Assembly: GCA_021162845.1 (NCBI GenBank)
Contig: JAGGXX010000050.1
Location: 1 to 64,000, forward strand
DNA: 64,000 nt
Direction of reading: 5' to 3'
Source: Thermoprotei archaeon
GTDB lineage: Archaea > Thermoproteota > Thermoprotei > QMSL01 > B3-G16
Positions 25,049 through 33,366 of this stretch are shown piece after piece. Position numbers and translations under genes: made by a program. The notes under the pieces are model-generated. The model saw only the letters and a program-made list of their open reading frames with translations. It made no database searches and was not told where the DNA came from. Numbering within the stretch: position 1 is the first letter of the stretch; every line of letters begins with the position of its first letter.

Positions 25049-26011
25049 TCACCACCATACCCTTTCTAAGGGTTTCTTTATTATTAGTGGCTTCAAGTAG
25101 GCAATGGCCTTCTCAACGCCATCCTCTGGTGACATTATGGGATCCTCATGCTCGAATGAGAGCACGTAATCATAGCCCACCTCCACTAATGCTGTGATGA
25201 CACGCCTCCAGTTAACATCACCCCATCCCGGTACTCTGAACCTCATCCCACGTCCTCGTCGTCTCCAAGGTCCTGTAGAGAGCACTCCATCTATCGCTAC
25301 AGCCTCTTTTACTACTTCTACGTCTTTGGCATGCACATGGTATATCCTGTCACCAAATGTGTGGATAAAGACTACCGGATCAATGCCCTGCCATACTAAG
25401 TGGCTCGGATCGAAGTTAAAGCCGAATTCCTTCTTCCCTATGATCTCTATGGCCTTCTTGGCGGTGTAGATGTTATAGGCCATTTCCTGAGGGTGGACTT
25501 CATGGGCGAATTTAATGCCGTGCTCGGCAAAGTAATCTATTATCTCGCCCCATCTGACACGGAATAGTTCCCAGTACTTATCCCACATTTTCTCATACGC
25601 TGGGGGGAATATGTACCATGCCCCCCAGTTCGGATGCCCGGTAAAGCCACAGACAACCGGCACATCTAATGTAGCGGCCGCCTCAGCTGTCCTCTTCATG
25701 CGCATCATCCCGTACTTGACCTTTTCCTCGGGAGTGCCCTTGTACCATTCATCCGTGGATTCATCATGAGGGCCTAGAACCAGCTGGCCCTCTAGATGGT
25801 TGCTTATAGCGGATATCGTCATGCCATATTTTTCCATAAGCGAACGTACCTCGCCCGCTCCACCCGAGAGGACTTTATCTATATCTAAGTGATTACTACC
25901 CCGCCATGCGGCTAGTTCCACCGCCTCATATCCCAGCTCCGATATGTGCTTAAGCACCTTCTCCAGTGGCCAATCATTAAAGGGAACGGTAAGAAAGCCT
26001 ATCTTCATCAT
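25049..26011 (-). CDS. Sugar phosphate isomerase/epimerase (AP endonuclease 2-type TIM barrel)
   Basis: About 320 residues of the xylose-isomerase-like TIM-barrel family. KIGFLTVPFNDWPLEKVLKHI is the first strand and helix. HEVHPQE, FNFDPSHLVWQG and HVHAKDVEV carry the metal-binding histidines, aspartates and glutamates, and FEHEDP is the last metal-ligand segment. The enzyme probably isomerises or epimerises a sugar or inositol derivative. It is divergent from a Gfo/Idh/MocA oxidoreductase with paired palindromes between them; inositol-like and keto-sugar pathways often pair these families. I prefer the ATG at 26011; a GTG at 26023 extends the frame by four residues. Confidence 0.85.
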   Translation of the reverse strand: MMKIGFLTVPFNDWPLEKVLKHISELGYEAVELAAWRGSNHLDIDKVLSGGAGEVRSLMEKYGMTISAISNHLEGQLVLGPHDESTDEWYKGTPEEKVKYGMMRMKRTAEAAATLDVPVVCGFTGHPNWGAWYIFPPAYEKMWDKYWELFRVRWGEIIDYFAEHGIKFAHEVHPQEMAYNIYTAKKAIEIIGKKEFGFNFDPSHLVWQGIDPVVFIHTFGDRIYHVHAKDVEVVKEAVAIDGVLSTGPWRRRGRGMRFRVPGWGDVNWRRVITALVEVGYDYVLSFEHEDPIMSPEDGVEKAIAYLKPLIIKKPLERVWW

Positions 26012-26055
26012 TACATCCTTCACCTCAGAACTACATATGCTTCAGGTACGGTATA

Positions 26056-26092
26056 TTAACGTTAAAGTCATATCACTCATTTAACCGTTAAA
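26056..26092. promoter_or_regulatory. Two palindromes between divergent sugar genes
   Basis: TTAACGTTAA (26056-26065) is a perfect palindrome and TTTAAC-C-GTTAAA (26080-26092) a perfect dyad with the same half-site. Their centres are about 25 bases apart. They occupy the 116-base gap between an isomerase (minus) and an oxidoreductase (plus), overlapping the likely TATA elements of both. They probably bind one dimeric repressor in two copies. Confidence 0.5.
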
Positions 26093-26127
26093 AATAGTTT
26101 AAGGCATAAGGTTATGATGGTGAACTT

Positions 26128-27282
26128 ATGGGGGTTAAAGTTAGGGAAATGGGCATCGGCATGTTAGGCTACGCCTTCATGGGCAAGGCGCATAGCCACG
26201 CTTGGAGGGATATCCCGTTATTCTTCTGGCCACCGCCTGCGATGCCCCGCCTCATAGTCATCTATGGACGCCATGAGGATCGCGTGAGAGAAGCCATGCT
26301 CAGATACGGATACAAAAGGTATACAACAGACTGGAGGAACGTCGTTAAGGACCCTGAAGTAGATATTGTTGACAATTGCTTACCTAATCACCTGCATAAA
26401 GAGCCTACGATAGAGGCCTTAGAGGCGGGTAAACACGTCGTATGCGAGAAACCGCTGGCTAGGAATGCTGAGGAGGCTAGGGAAATGTATGAAGCAGCCA
26501 AAAAAGCCGATGTAAAGACCATGTGCGCCTTTAACTATAGATTCGTGCCAGCCATCAGGTTAGCTAAGAAGCTCATAGACGAGGGATTCCTCGGGAGGAT
26601 ATATCACTTCCGGGCACGTTATCTACAGGACTGGATAATAGATCCTAACTTCCCCTTGGTGTGGAGGCTTAGAGGAGATCTAGCAGGTAGTGGTCCCTTA
26701 GGGGATTTGGGGAGCCATATAATAGACTTAGCAAGGTTTCTAGTCGGGGAAATAAAGGCCGTTACAGGCGCGATGAGGACCTTCATAGGGGAAAGGCCCT
26801 TACCTGAAGATCCGTCTAAAAAGGGAAAGGTAACTGTCGAGGATGCTTTTGTAGCGACAGTGGAATTCGAAAACGGTGCCATAGGTACGCTTGAGGCCAG
26901 CCGATTTGCCACTGGGCGCAAGAACTACAATAACTTTGAGGTAAACGGTGAAAAGGGCTCAATAGAGTTCAACTTAGAGCGATTAAACGAGCTACGGGTA
27001 TACTGGAGGGAGGTACCAGCTAAGGACATAGAGGGATGGCATGAGGTGCTGGTGACTGAGGTAAGGCATCCCTTCATAGAGGTCTATTGGCCCCCCGGTC
27101 ACATAATAGGCTGGGAACATACGTTCATAAACGAGCTATACCACTTCCTGGACTGCATAGTTAATGATAAGGACGTCGCTCCTTACGGCGCTACATTTGA
27201 AGATGGCTACAAATGCACTGTTGTATGCGATGCCATAATCAAGGCGGCAAAAGATGGAAAAAGAGTAGAGGTTACATATTAG
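26128..27282 (+). CDS. Gfo/Idh/MocA-family NAD(P)-dependent oxidoreductase
   Basis: 384 residues. The Rossmann start is GIGMLGYAFMGKAHSHAW. The catalytic EKPLARNAEEA motif (lysine of EKP) is at about residue 111. The second domain has LGDLGSHIIDLARFL, supplying the usual Asp/His pair. Family members oxidise or reduce sugars, inositols or their derivatives. It is divergent from one sugar isomerase and followed convergently, 11 bases later, by another, giving an isomerase-dehydrogenase-isomerase cluster. The substrate is unknown. Confidence 0.88.
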   Translation: MGVKVREMGIGMLGYAFMGKAHSHAWRDIPLFFWPPPAMPRLIVIYGRHEDRVREAMLRYGYKRYTTDWRNVVKDPEVDIVDNCLPNHLHKEPTIEALEAGKHVVCEKPLARNAEEAREMYEAAKKADVKTMCAFNYRFVPAIRLAKKLIDEGFLGRIYHFRARYLQDWIIDPNFPLVWRLRGDLAGSGPLGDLGSHIIDLARFLVGEIKAVTGAMRTFIGERPLPEDPSKKGKVTVEDAFVATVEFENGAIGTLEASRFATGRKNYNNFEVNGEKGSIEFNLERLNELRVYWREVPAKDIEGWHEVLVTEVRHPFIEVYWPPGHIIGWEHTFINELYHFLDCIVNDKDVAPYGATFEDGYKCTVVCDAIIKAAKDGKRVEVTY

Positions 27283-27292
27283 CCGCTTTTTC

Positions 27293-28207
27293 TCAGCCCA
27301 CGTACTCCTTCCAGTACCTCACGCTTTCCTTGAGATCCCTTAATACCTCATCCTCCCTAGCTTCAAATGGGTGGATTATCTCTAACGCTAGAAGTATTTC
27401 TTGCGCCCCTGAATCATCTATAGCCTTAATGACTTCCTCTGGTTTGATTATGCCCCTAGCATTATACTCCTTAGTGAAGGGCCAGTGCCTATCAGCCCTT
27501 CCATCAGTCTGTTGCACGTGAATGACAGGTGATTGCGAAGCGAGCTCCCTTAACCATGCATAGGGATCCCTATCCCTCGATCCCTCCTTTAAATCCCATG
27601 CACATGCATGCCCTAAATCGATACATAGCTTAATCGGCACCTTAGCCCTCTTATTGGCCTTATCTAAGAGTTCCCTTGCCTCCTCTATCGTATGGGGGGG
27701 TTCTCTTGCGATGGGCATAGGTTCCCAGAGGATGACCTTAAGTCCATACAACTTGGCAAGGGATGATAGAGCTTCAATCTCGTCTATTAATTGCCTAATC
27801 ATCTCATCACGCCTATCCTTATCTAGGTAATCCCTCCAGCTGAGCGCTGCTATATGCCCTCCGGTCCCCTTAGCATTTAATTTAGCAGCAACTTCGATCG
27901 CATTAGCGTACCAATCCAACGCATCAGCACGCATCAAAGGGTTCGGATGCATCAGCATGTTAAAGCTATAAGCGGCTAGACCAGTGAACGTGCTGTCTAT
28001 CTCTAAACCATAGCCCCTACACGCATCTAGGATATCGGCTATTAGCGCCGAACGCGCTGGTTCCTTAGCCCTTGGATCCAAGAGGTCGTAAGAGAACTGT
28101 ACAACCTTAAGTCCTAGCTCCACGGCAACGATCTCTGCCCAGGCCTGTGGCTCAGGCCACCTCTTTACGGCAAAACAATTATTTATGCCAAGCCTTACTC
28201 TAGCCAT
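27293..28207 (-). CDS. Sugar phosphate isomerase/epimerase (TIM barrel)
   Basis: 304 residues from the ATG at 28207, chosen because GAGGG lies seven bases upstream and the protein then begins MARVRLGINNCFAVKRW, a normal first strand; the longer frame starts at 28228. ILWEPMPIAREPPHT, LCIDLGHACAW and HVQQTDGRADRHWPF supply the metal-ligand Glu, Asp-His and His positions of the xylose-isomerase-like superfamily. LALEIIHPFEA is the final ligand strand. It differs clearly from the isomerase at 25049, so the two probably act on different intermediates. It converges on the Gfo/Idh gene. Confidence 0.82.
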   Translation of the reverse strand: MARVRLGINNCFAVKRWPEPQAWAEIVAVELGLKVVQFSYDLLDPRAKEPARSALIADILDACRGYGLEIDSTFTGLAAYSFNMLMHPNPLMRADALDWYANAIEVAAKLNAKGTGGHIAALSWRDYLDKDRRDEMIRQLIDEIEALSSLAKLYGLKVILWEPMPIAREPPHTIEEARELLDKANKRAKVPIKLCIDLGHACAWDLKEGSRDRDPYAWLRELASQSPVIHVQQTDGRADRHWPFTKEYNARGIIKPEEVIKAIDDSGAQEILLALEIIHPFEAREDEVLRDLKESVRYWKEYVG

Positions 28208-28286
28208 AAGGAATCCCTCGATGGGCACTATTTACTTGATCCAAAGTCTTTATAGGCGTTATATCCCACTATGAGCGGGGGATGCC

Positions 28287-29093
28287 TTGAAGCTGAAGGA
28301 CGAATTCGCGGGATACCGAGCATTCCTAATAGACATGGATGGTGTGGTATGGCGGGGAAGTGAGGTCATCTATGAGGCCATCGAGACGGTTAACGTGCTT
28401 CTTGACATAGGTAAGTACGTAGCCTTCATCACCAATAACTCGACGAGGAGTAGGGCCGATTACGTTAAGAGGCTAAACCTCATAGGCGTAAATGTCAGAC
28501 CTGAGCAGGTGATCACAAGCGGTTATGCGACCGCCCTCTTCGTGAGCCATAACCTGAGCCTAAAGGAGGTCTATGTGATAGGGGAAGAAGGGCTCATTAA
28601 GGAGCTGGAGGATGCGGGCATACACGTAGTTGGGGATGCAGAAGTCCTGCTCTCCCATGTTGAGGCCGTAGTGGTAGGTCTCGATAGGCAGCTAACATAT
28701 GCGAAACTTGCTACTGCGCTTAAAGCACTGCATCATGGCGCCATCTTCATAGCCACAAATGAGGATTCCACATTGCCTACCGAAAGAGGCTTAATGCCGG
28801 GAGCGGGAGCTATAGTAGCCGCGTTAGCCTGTGCTTCAGGCAAGCGACCTGACTATGTCATAGGTAAGCCTAACAGGTGGATATTTGATGTCGCGCTCGA
28901 GCGCCTAGGGGTTAAGCGACATGAGGTGTTGGTTATAGGTGATAGGCTGGATACTGATGTGATGGGAGCTTACAACGCGGGAATGGACTCAGCCCTCGTT
29001 CTCACAGGCGTAGCCAAGCCCCCTGATATAAGATCCGCACGCCTGAAGCCGCGTTACGTGTTATCTACTTTAGGTGAGCTATTAGACAGATAA
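28287..29093 (+). CDS. HAD-superfamily phosphatase, NagD/PGP type
   Basis: 268 residues. Motif I LIDMDGVVW (aspartate nucleophile near residue 12), motif II FITNNSTRSR, then a C2-type cap, and motifs III/IV with GKPNRWIFDVALE and VLVIGDRLDTDVMGAYNAG. This is the subfamily of archaeal p-nitrophenyl phosphatases and phosphoglycolate phosphatase-like enzymes, which dephosphorylate small sugar phosphates or nucleotides. The start is TTG with GGGGGATG upstream. The last 40 bases overlap the convergent ogt gene. Confidence 0.88.
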   Translation: MKLKDEFAGYRAFLIDMDGVVWRGSEVIYEAIETVNVLLDIGKYVAFITNNSTRSRADYVKRLNLIGVNVRPEQVITSGYATALFVSHNLSLKEVYVIGEEGLIKELEDAGIHVVGDAEVLLSHVEAVVVGLDRQLTYAKLATALKALHHGAIFIATNEDSTLPTERGLMPGAGAIVAALACASGKRPDYVIGKPNRWIFDVALERLGVKRHEVLVIGDRLDTDVMGAYNAGMDSALVLTGVAKPPDIRSARLKPRYVLSTLGELLDR

Positions 29094-29680
29094 CCCTTAA
29101 GCTCCTCTTCCTTAAGTGCATAGAAGTACCTCTTCAGTGAAGCGACTCGCCTCCCTACAATATCTACACCCTCCCTGCTCAATATGCCTGCCTTCACGTA
29201 CCACAGATCCCTCGATCCCATGTATCCACCTATGATACCATCACTTCGTACTACCCTATGGCATGGAAATATTAATGGGAAGGGATTACGGCTTAAGATC
29301 CTAGCTACAAGGCGTGGACTCCTTAAGCCTAGGGCTCTGGCAAGGGAGGAATACGTCGTTACTTTACCACGAGGTATGGTCCTGATGGCTCTTAACACGT
29401 TAATTTCGGTTATGCTTAGGTTAGTGAACCTCAGGTCAACTTTTACGTCCGCGTGTTCTCCCTCATAAAGCCTTACCAGCGCATTAACGAGGTCACTATA
29501 CTCTTCCTCACATTCAAGCAGAGGTATGCCACTCAGGTCTATCGGCGTACATCTCAATAAGAACTCCCAAGCTCTCTCCTTATCGGGATGGGGCACACCA
29601 TTAGCCACTAATTCTCCTTTCTCGTTTACCAAAAAGTATATGAAGTAGCCTAAGACCTTAGCTCGATATATGCGGCTCAT
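29054..29680 (-). CDS. ogt: Methylated-DNA-protein-cysteine methyltransferase
   Basis: 208 residues from the ATG at 29680, which lies one base after the stop of the upstream HAD gene (TGACATG). The frame could begin 13 codons earlier, but that would overlap the neighbour. The suicide cysteine is C140 in LIFPCHRVVRSDG. The DNA-binding helix-turn-helix GKVTTYSSLARALG and the minor-groove arginine region SPRLVARILSRNPFP precede it, and GGYMGS follows. The protein transfers alkyl groups from O6-alkylguanine to itself, protecting DNA. The N-terminal domain is divergent, as in other archaeal Ogt proteins. It forms a two-gene operon with the HAD gene. Confidence 0.9.
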   Translation of the reverse strand: MSRIYRAKVLGYFIYFLVNEKGELVANGVPHPDKERAWEFLLRCTPIDLSGIPLLECEEEYSDLVNALVRLYEGEHADVKVDLRFTNLSITEINVLRAIRTIPRGKVTTYSSLARALGLRSPRLVARILSRNPFPLIFPCHRVVRSDGIIGGYMGSRDLWYVKAGILSREGVDIVGRRVASLKRYFYALKEEELKGYLSNSSPKVDNT

Positions 29681-29681
29681 G

Positions 29682-30200
29682 TCATGAGGACCCTCTGTAA
29701 AGCATATAACTATCATCATAATGCAGGTATAACCTTATTCTAGGCCTTAAGAGGGCTATTGCGTCTAGAACCTTCGCGGAGTCATCATGAACCTCCACCA
29801 GGTCTGGAATTGCACCTAATAGCTCGACCTTAACCTCATAATCTTTCCTGAAATCACCGCGCCTCCTGAAGAGCATGCGTACTTTAGATACCGGTACGCC
29901 ATACGAGATAAGTTCCATGTACGTGGACTTCCTCATGGTTTCAGGCCTGCCCGTAACTATGAATACGGATCCCCTGCTAAGCCTTTCGAGGAGCAAATTT
30001 ATCCCTGTAGCTCTCGGTTTATCGTAACACAGAAATCGATCGGAGAGGAAGAGCTCCCAGAAACGCCTCCTAATGGATCCCTTTAACCTCGAGGGGGCTA
30101 CGTCAGGGCTTAAGTTCAAATAAGATAGTACACGCCTTATCCTCCCACGAGGGTCCACCAGTACGCCGTCTACATCGAACGCATAGGATGGCATGATCAT
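29682..30200 (-). CDS. HAD-superfamily hydrolase-like protein
   Basis: 172 residues. AFDVDGVLVDPRGRI is HAD motif I (two aspartates), VFIVTGRPETMRKSTY motif II, and VEVHDDSAKVLDAI the acidic motif IV. The cap is small. It is probably a small-molecule phosphatase. The third-codon ATG (30194) is an equally good start. It is directly followed by ogt. Confidence 0.75.
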   Translation of the reverse strand: MIMPSYAFDVDGVLVDPRGRIRRVLSYLNLSPDVAPSRLKGSIRRRFWELFLSDRFLCYDKPRATGINLLLERLSRGSVFIVTGRPETMRKSTYMELISYGVPVSKVRMLFRRRGDFRKDYEVKVELLGAIPDLVEVHDDSAKVLDAIALLRPRIRLYLHYDDSYMLYRGSS

Positions 30201-30312
30201 TCGAGGTATATCCTGAGAGGACTTACTTAGGGGTTACGACCTTGGTGAACCCATGCACGATTTACACCGCCTCATTCAGGCTCAGGGGACCATGGACGAA
30301 CAAGGTCGCGTG

Positions 30313-32163
30313 TTAACGCCCTTCGATGATGGTCCTTACAATCCTAGGTACATCCCTTAAGCTAGTGACCAGGGCGTAACGTCCATGTCCTCTGATAGCT
30401 ATCGCACGCGCGAATCCTCGCCATTTGCTTGGAACCGCTATGACATTCAACTGCTCATAAAGGGGAGCCACCTTTAGTGGATTATCCCCTGCGGTCCATT
30501 CGCCATCAGTTATGAGCACTGCCACGCACTCACTTACGCCTTTTCGAAGCTCCATATATGCCTCCTTAAGGGCGGAAGCTATGTCCGTATACCCATAGGC
30601 TTCAAGGCCCAATATCCTATTAACGATAGTCTCCGCATCCATGTGCTCGCGTAATCTCTTTAAGAATGTGACTTCCGTGTTAAAGGCCAACACACAGTAA
30701 TCATCTAAGTCCCGAGTAGCATATGCTAGTGTAGCCCCTGTTAACGCTGCGAGGATGATCTTATATCCCGACATGGATATGCTCCTATCTATAATTAACG
30801 CATAGCATCGCCGTCGCCTCTCCCTTTTATATACCATCAGTCCTTCAGAGTCCAGGTTATAATGATATCCCTCCAGCATCTTCTCTATGGTCCTATCTAT
30901 GTCTATGTCATCCGAGTCCCAGTTGAACGCTTCCGCGCAGAGGGGCCCTCGTCTAGCCTTACCTACGGCATGCGAGGCTATCCTCAATATTATCCTTAGG
31001 GCATACTTCTTCGCTAGCTCACGTAATCCTCGTTCTAGGAAATCATAGGTTCGGGCGAAGAGCTCCAGCCCCTCAAGGCTTCCTCTCCCTATGTCCAACT
31101 TTAACGCCGTGAGGAGCAAGTCAGGCCTTAAATTTAACCTCAGGGAAACAGCACGAGGCGCTATGCTTGCATGTTTAACTAAGTGCCTTACCTCGCCCAT
31201 TAAGCCATCTGGGTCCCTCGGATCATCACCATCCATGGAGCTTAGATCTCTTCGTGCTCTCTCCTTCTTTTCTCTTATTAGGTCCTCCTCTCTACCCCTA
31301 ATAACTTCAAAGAAGACTTGCCTAATTACCTCCTCTGGTTGTACTTCGGGATCCTCAACCCATATCTTACTCGACATGGCTAGTATCGCGGCATCCAGAA
31401 GCTCGTCAAGCGTTAACTCGCTTCCCTTAAGCGCGCGCATCCCATGGGCTATCAGCACCATGTCTATCGCTCCTCTCACGGAAGCGCCCATCTTAAGCGC
31501 GGGGTGTTCTCGTGTTCTCCTGGCTATATCTACGGCTAACTCTACGAGGTAGCTGTCCTCTATTCCCGTTTTAGCTTTAACAATCTCTATCTCCTCTTCC
31601 CGTGATTGATAGTCAAGCCTCAACCTACAGAATCTATCCATGAGAGCCCTACTGAGCCTGGTGGTACCTACGTCGTCGTAGGGGTTCATGGCGCATATTA
31701 CCCTAAATGAAGGTTTCGCCTTCACCGTACCATACCTCGGTATGGCTATCTCCCTTTCTTCCGTGGCTCTGATGAGTACGTTAGCTGTCTCTTCAGGCAT
31801 GCGATTAAACTCCTCTATGTAGAGTATACCGCCCTCCTGCATAGCCTTGACGAGCGGGCCTGGTTCGAAATTCTCAGGCTTGAACCCCTCATGAATGACC
31901 TTCGATGGGTTGAATATCCCGACTAGTTTCTGAGGTGTGAGGTCCGCTGACCCTTCAACTATGTAAAATGGAACGCCTGATTCCTCCGCTATAATCCTTA
32001 ATATCGTTGATTTAGTGGTTCCAGGCGGCCCCTCCAGTAAGATGTTCCTTCCAGCCATAAGCGCGGCTAATATAGCCTTTATCTCCCTTCTCCTACCGAT
32101 TATCCTCCCGGTTATCCTCTCCAACAGGGTTCTTTTTCCATAAGGATTATCGCTCATAGCCAC
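30313..32163 (-). CDS. MoxR AAA+ ATPase fused to a VWA domain
   Basis: 616 residues combining two proteins that are usually separate. Residues about 10-300 are a MoxR-type AAA+ ATPase: Walker A GPPGTTKS (45-52), Walker B-like GGILYIEEFNRM (112-122) and sensor region CAMNPYDDVGTTRLSRALMDRF. A charged helical linker follows. Residues about 452-610 are a von Willebrand A domain with the MIDAS DRSISMSG (D459, S461, S463) and LITDGEWTAGDN. MoxR-VWA pairs act as chaperones that insert metals or activate enzyme complexes. Here the fusion makes the pair stoichiometric. It appears monocistronic. No classical client is adjacent; the formate dehydrogenase-like operon lies 3.5 kb away. Confidence 0.85.
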   Translation of the reverse strand: MAMSDNPYGKRTLLERITGRIIGRRREIKAILAALMAGRNILLEGPPGTTKSTILRIIAEESGVPFYIVEGSADLTPQKLVGIFNPSKVIHEGFKPENFEPGPLVKAMQEGGILYIEEFNRMPEETANVLIRATEEREIAIPRYGTVKAKPSFRVICAMNPYDDVGTTRLSRALMDRFCRLRLDYQSREEEIEIVKAKTGIEDSYLVELAVDIARRTREHPALKMGASVRGAIDMVLIAHGMRALKGSELTLDELLDAAILAMSSKIWVEDPEVQPEEVIRQVFFEVIRGREEDLIREKKERARRDLSSMDGDDPRDPDGLMGEVRHLVKHASIAPRAVSLRLNLRPDLLLTALKLDIGRGSLEGLELFARTYDFLERGLRELAKKYALRIILRIASHAVGKARRGPLCAEAFNWDSDDIDIDRTIEKMLEGYHYNLDSEGLMVYKRERRRRCYALIIDRSISMSGYKIILAALTGATLAYATRDLDDYCVLAFNTEVTFLKRLREHMDAETIVNRILGLEAYGYTDIASALKEAYMELRKGVSECVAVLITDGEWTAGDNPLKVAPLYEQLNVIAVPSKWRGFARAIAIRGHGRYALVTSLRDVPRIVRTIIEGR

Positions 32164-32354
32164 TTAGGTAAGTTGCTACGATGGGTTAAAAGCATAAGGC
32201 TCTGTGGCTCCAAGGCCGAGAGGCGTTAAGGGGCTGGCTGGGAGCACTATCGTTAGGATCTGGGAAGCATAAGTTTGGGCTGAGGATCTAAGGTCTCGGC
32301 GCTGACTAGCTTTTTAATCTTTAAGTTTCGCTTAATTATGGCTGGTGAGGACGC

Positions 32355-33344
32355 TTGAAACCTAAGGATCGCATAGAGCTTAGTATAAGGGGCGAGCCGA
32401 GCTCCACGCCTGCGGTCCTGCCGCTTATTGGCGCTCATTCCGCAGTGATCTTCAATGCCAATGTCCATAAAGCATTCACAGATGGTAAATTGATGGCTGA
32501 TCTACAAACGAAGGTGGCCGAGCTCTACAAGCCGGATGGTATATTCCACTATATGGATCTAACAGTGGAAGCCGAGGCCCTCGGGGCCAAGATACAGTTT
32601 AGAGGCCACTTCCCGGCCGTGGTAGAGCATCATATACCCGAGGAACCTGAGTTCGATGAGAGTAAGGGGAGGATACGTCATTTCATAAGGGCAGTTAGGC
32701 TGTTGAACGAGCGAGTAGGTAACGAGTTATTTATAGGTGCATATGTCACAGGTCCTCTTACGCTGGCCTTCGAACTCCTAGGCTCAAGGGATGTGGTTAG
32801 ATGGCTCGCTGGCAAAGGAGGTGTTGTCGGTGACTTACTCCCTAGGCTTACTAAATTTATATCCGAATATGCTAAGGCCCTGATAGATAACGGTGCTGAA
32901 GGCGTCATGGTCTTGGAGCCTTGTTGTGCATTGGCGTCACCTAAGATGTTCAGAAGCGTTATATCATTCATTAATGAAACTTGCACGACGATACGCGCTC
33001 GAAAGGCCATTCCCTTCCTCCATACATGCGGTGACGTCACCCATCTCCTGCCTCTATTACATGAGGTGGAGGCTTTAGTCTATCAAATAGACTCGATGGT
33101 GGATCTCAGAAGGGCCAGGGAAGTAATACCTGATAAATGCCTGATGGGTAACATAGATACCTCCCTTCTTTTAAGGGGCGGGATACGGGAGATAGTCGAG
33201 GCCGTCAGGAAGTGCATAAGTTACATGGATGCGAGGCAGTACATCCTAAGCGCAGGATGTGAGATTCCACCACGTACGCCTCCTGAACACCTAAAGGCGA
33301 TGATAAGCGAGGCTAGGAGGAAATCGAAAAATGGACGGGGATAG
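32355..33344 (+). CDS. Uroporphyrinogen decarboxylase/MtaA-CmuA-family protein
   Basis: 329 residues of the UroD-fold family that includes corrinoid methyltransferases. PFLHTCGDVTHLLPLL carries the His and Cys, and LSAGCEIPPRTPPEHL the later Cys, of the zinc site used in MtaA-type methylcobamide:thiol methyltransferases. The UroD arginine motif is absent. It is therefore probably a methyltransferase rather than a haem enzyme. No corrinoid protein or MtaB partner is nearby. The start is TTG at 32355 with GGTGAGG upstream. Confidence 0.8.
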   Translation: MKPKDRIELSIRGEPSSTPAVLPLIGAHSAVIFNANVHKAFTDGKLMADLQTKVAELYKPDGIFHYMDLTVEAEALGAKIQFRGHFPAVVEHHIPEEPEFDESKGRIRHFIRAVRLLNERVGNELFIGAYVTGPLTLAFELLGSRDVVRWLAGKGGVVGDLLPRLTKFISEYAKALIDNGAEGVMVLEPCCALASPKMFRSVISFINETCTTIRARKAIPFLHTCGDVTHLLPLLHEVEALVYQIDSMVDLRRAREVIPDKCLMGNIDTSLLLRGGIREIVEAVRKCISYMDARQYILSAGCEIPPRTPPEHLKAMISEARRKSKNGRG

Positions 33345-33366
33345 TTAAAGGTCGCTCCTCTTTTGA

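Noticed and set aside
32164-32354. Pair of CTGA motifs (near 32280 and 32301) as an sRNA
   Set aside because: No C or C' box lies at the required distance on either strand.
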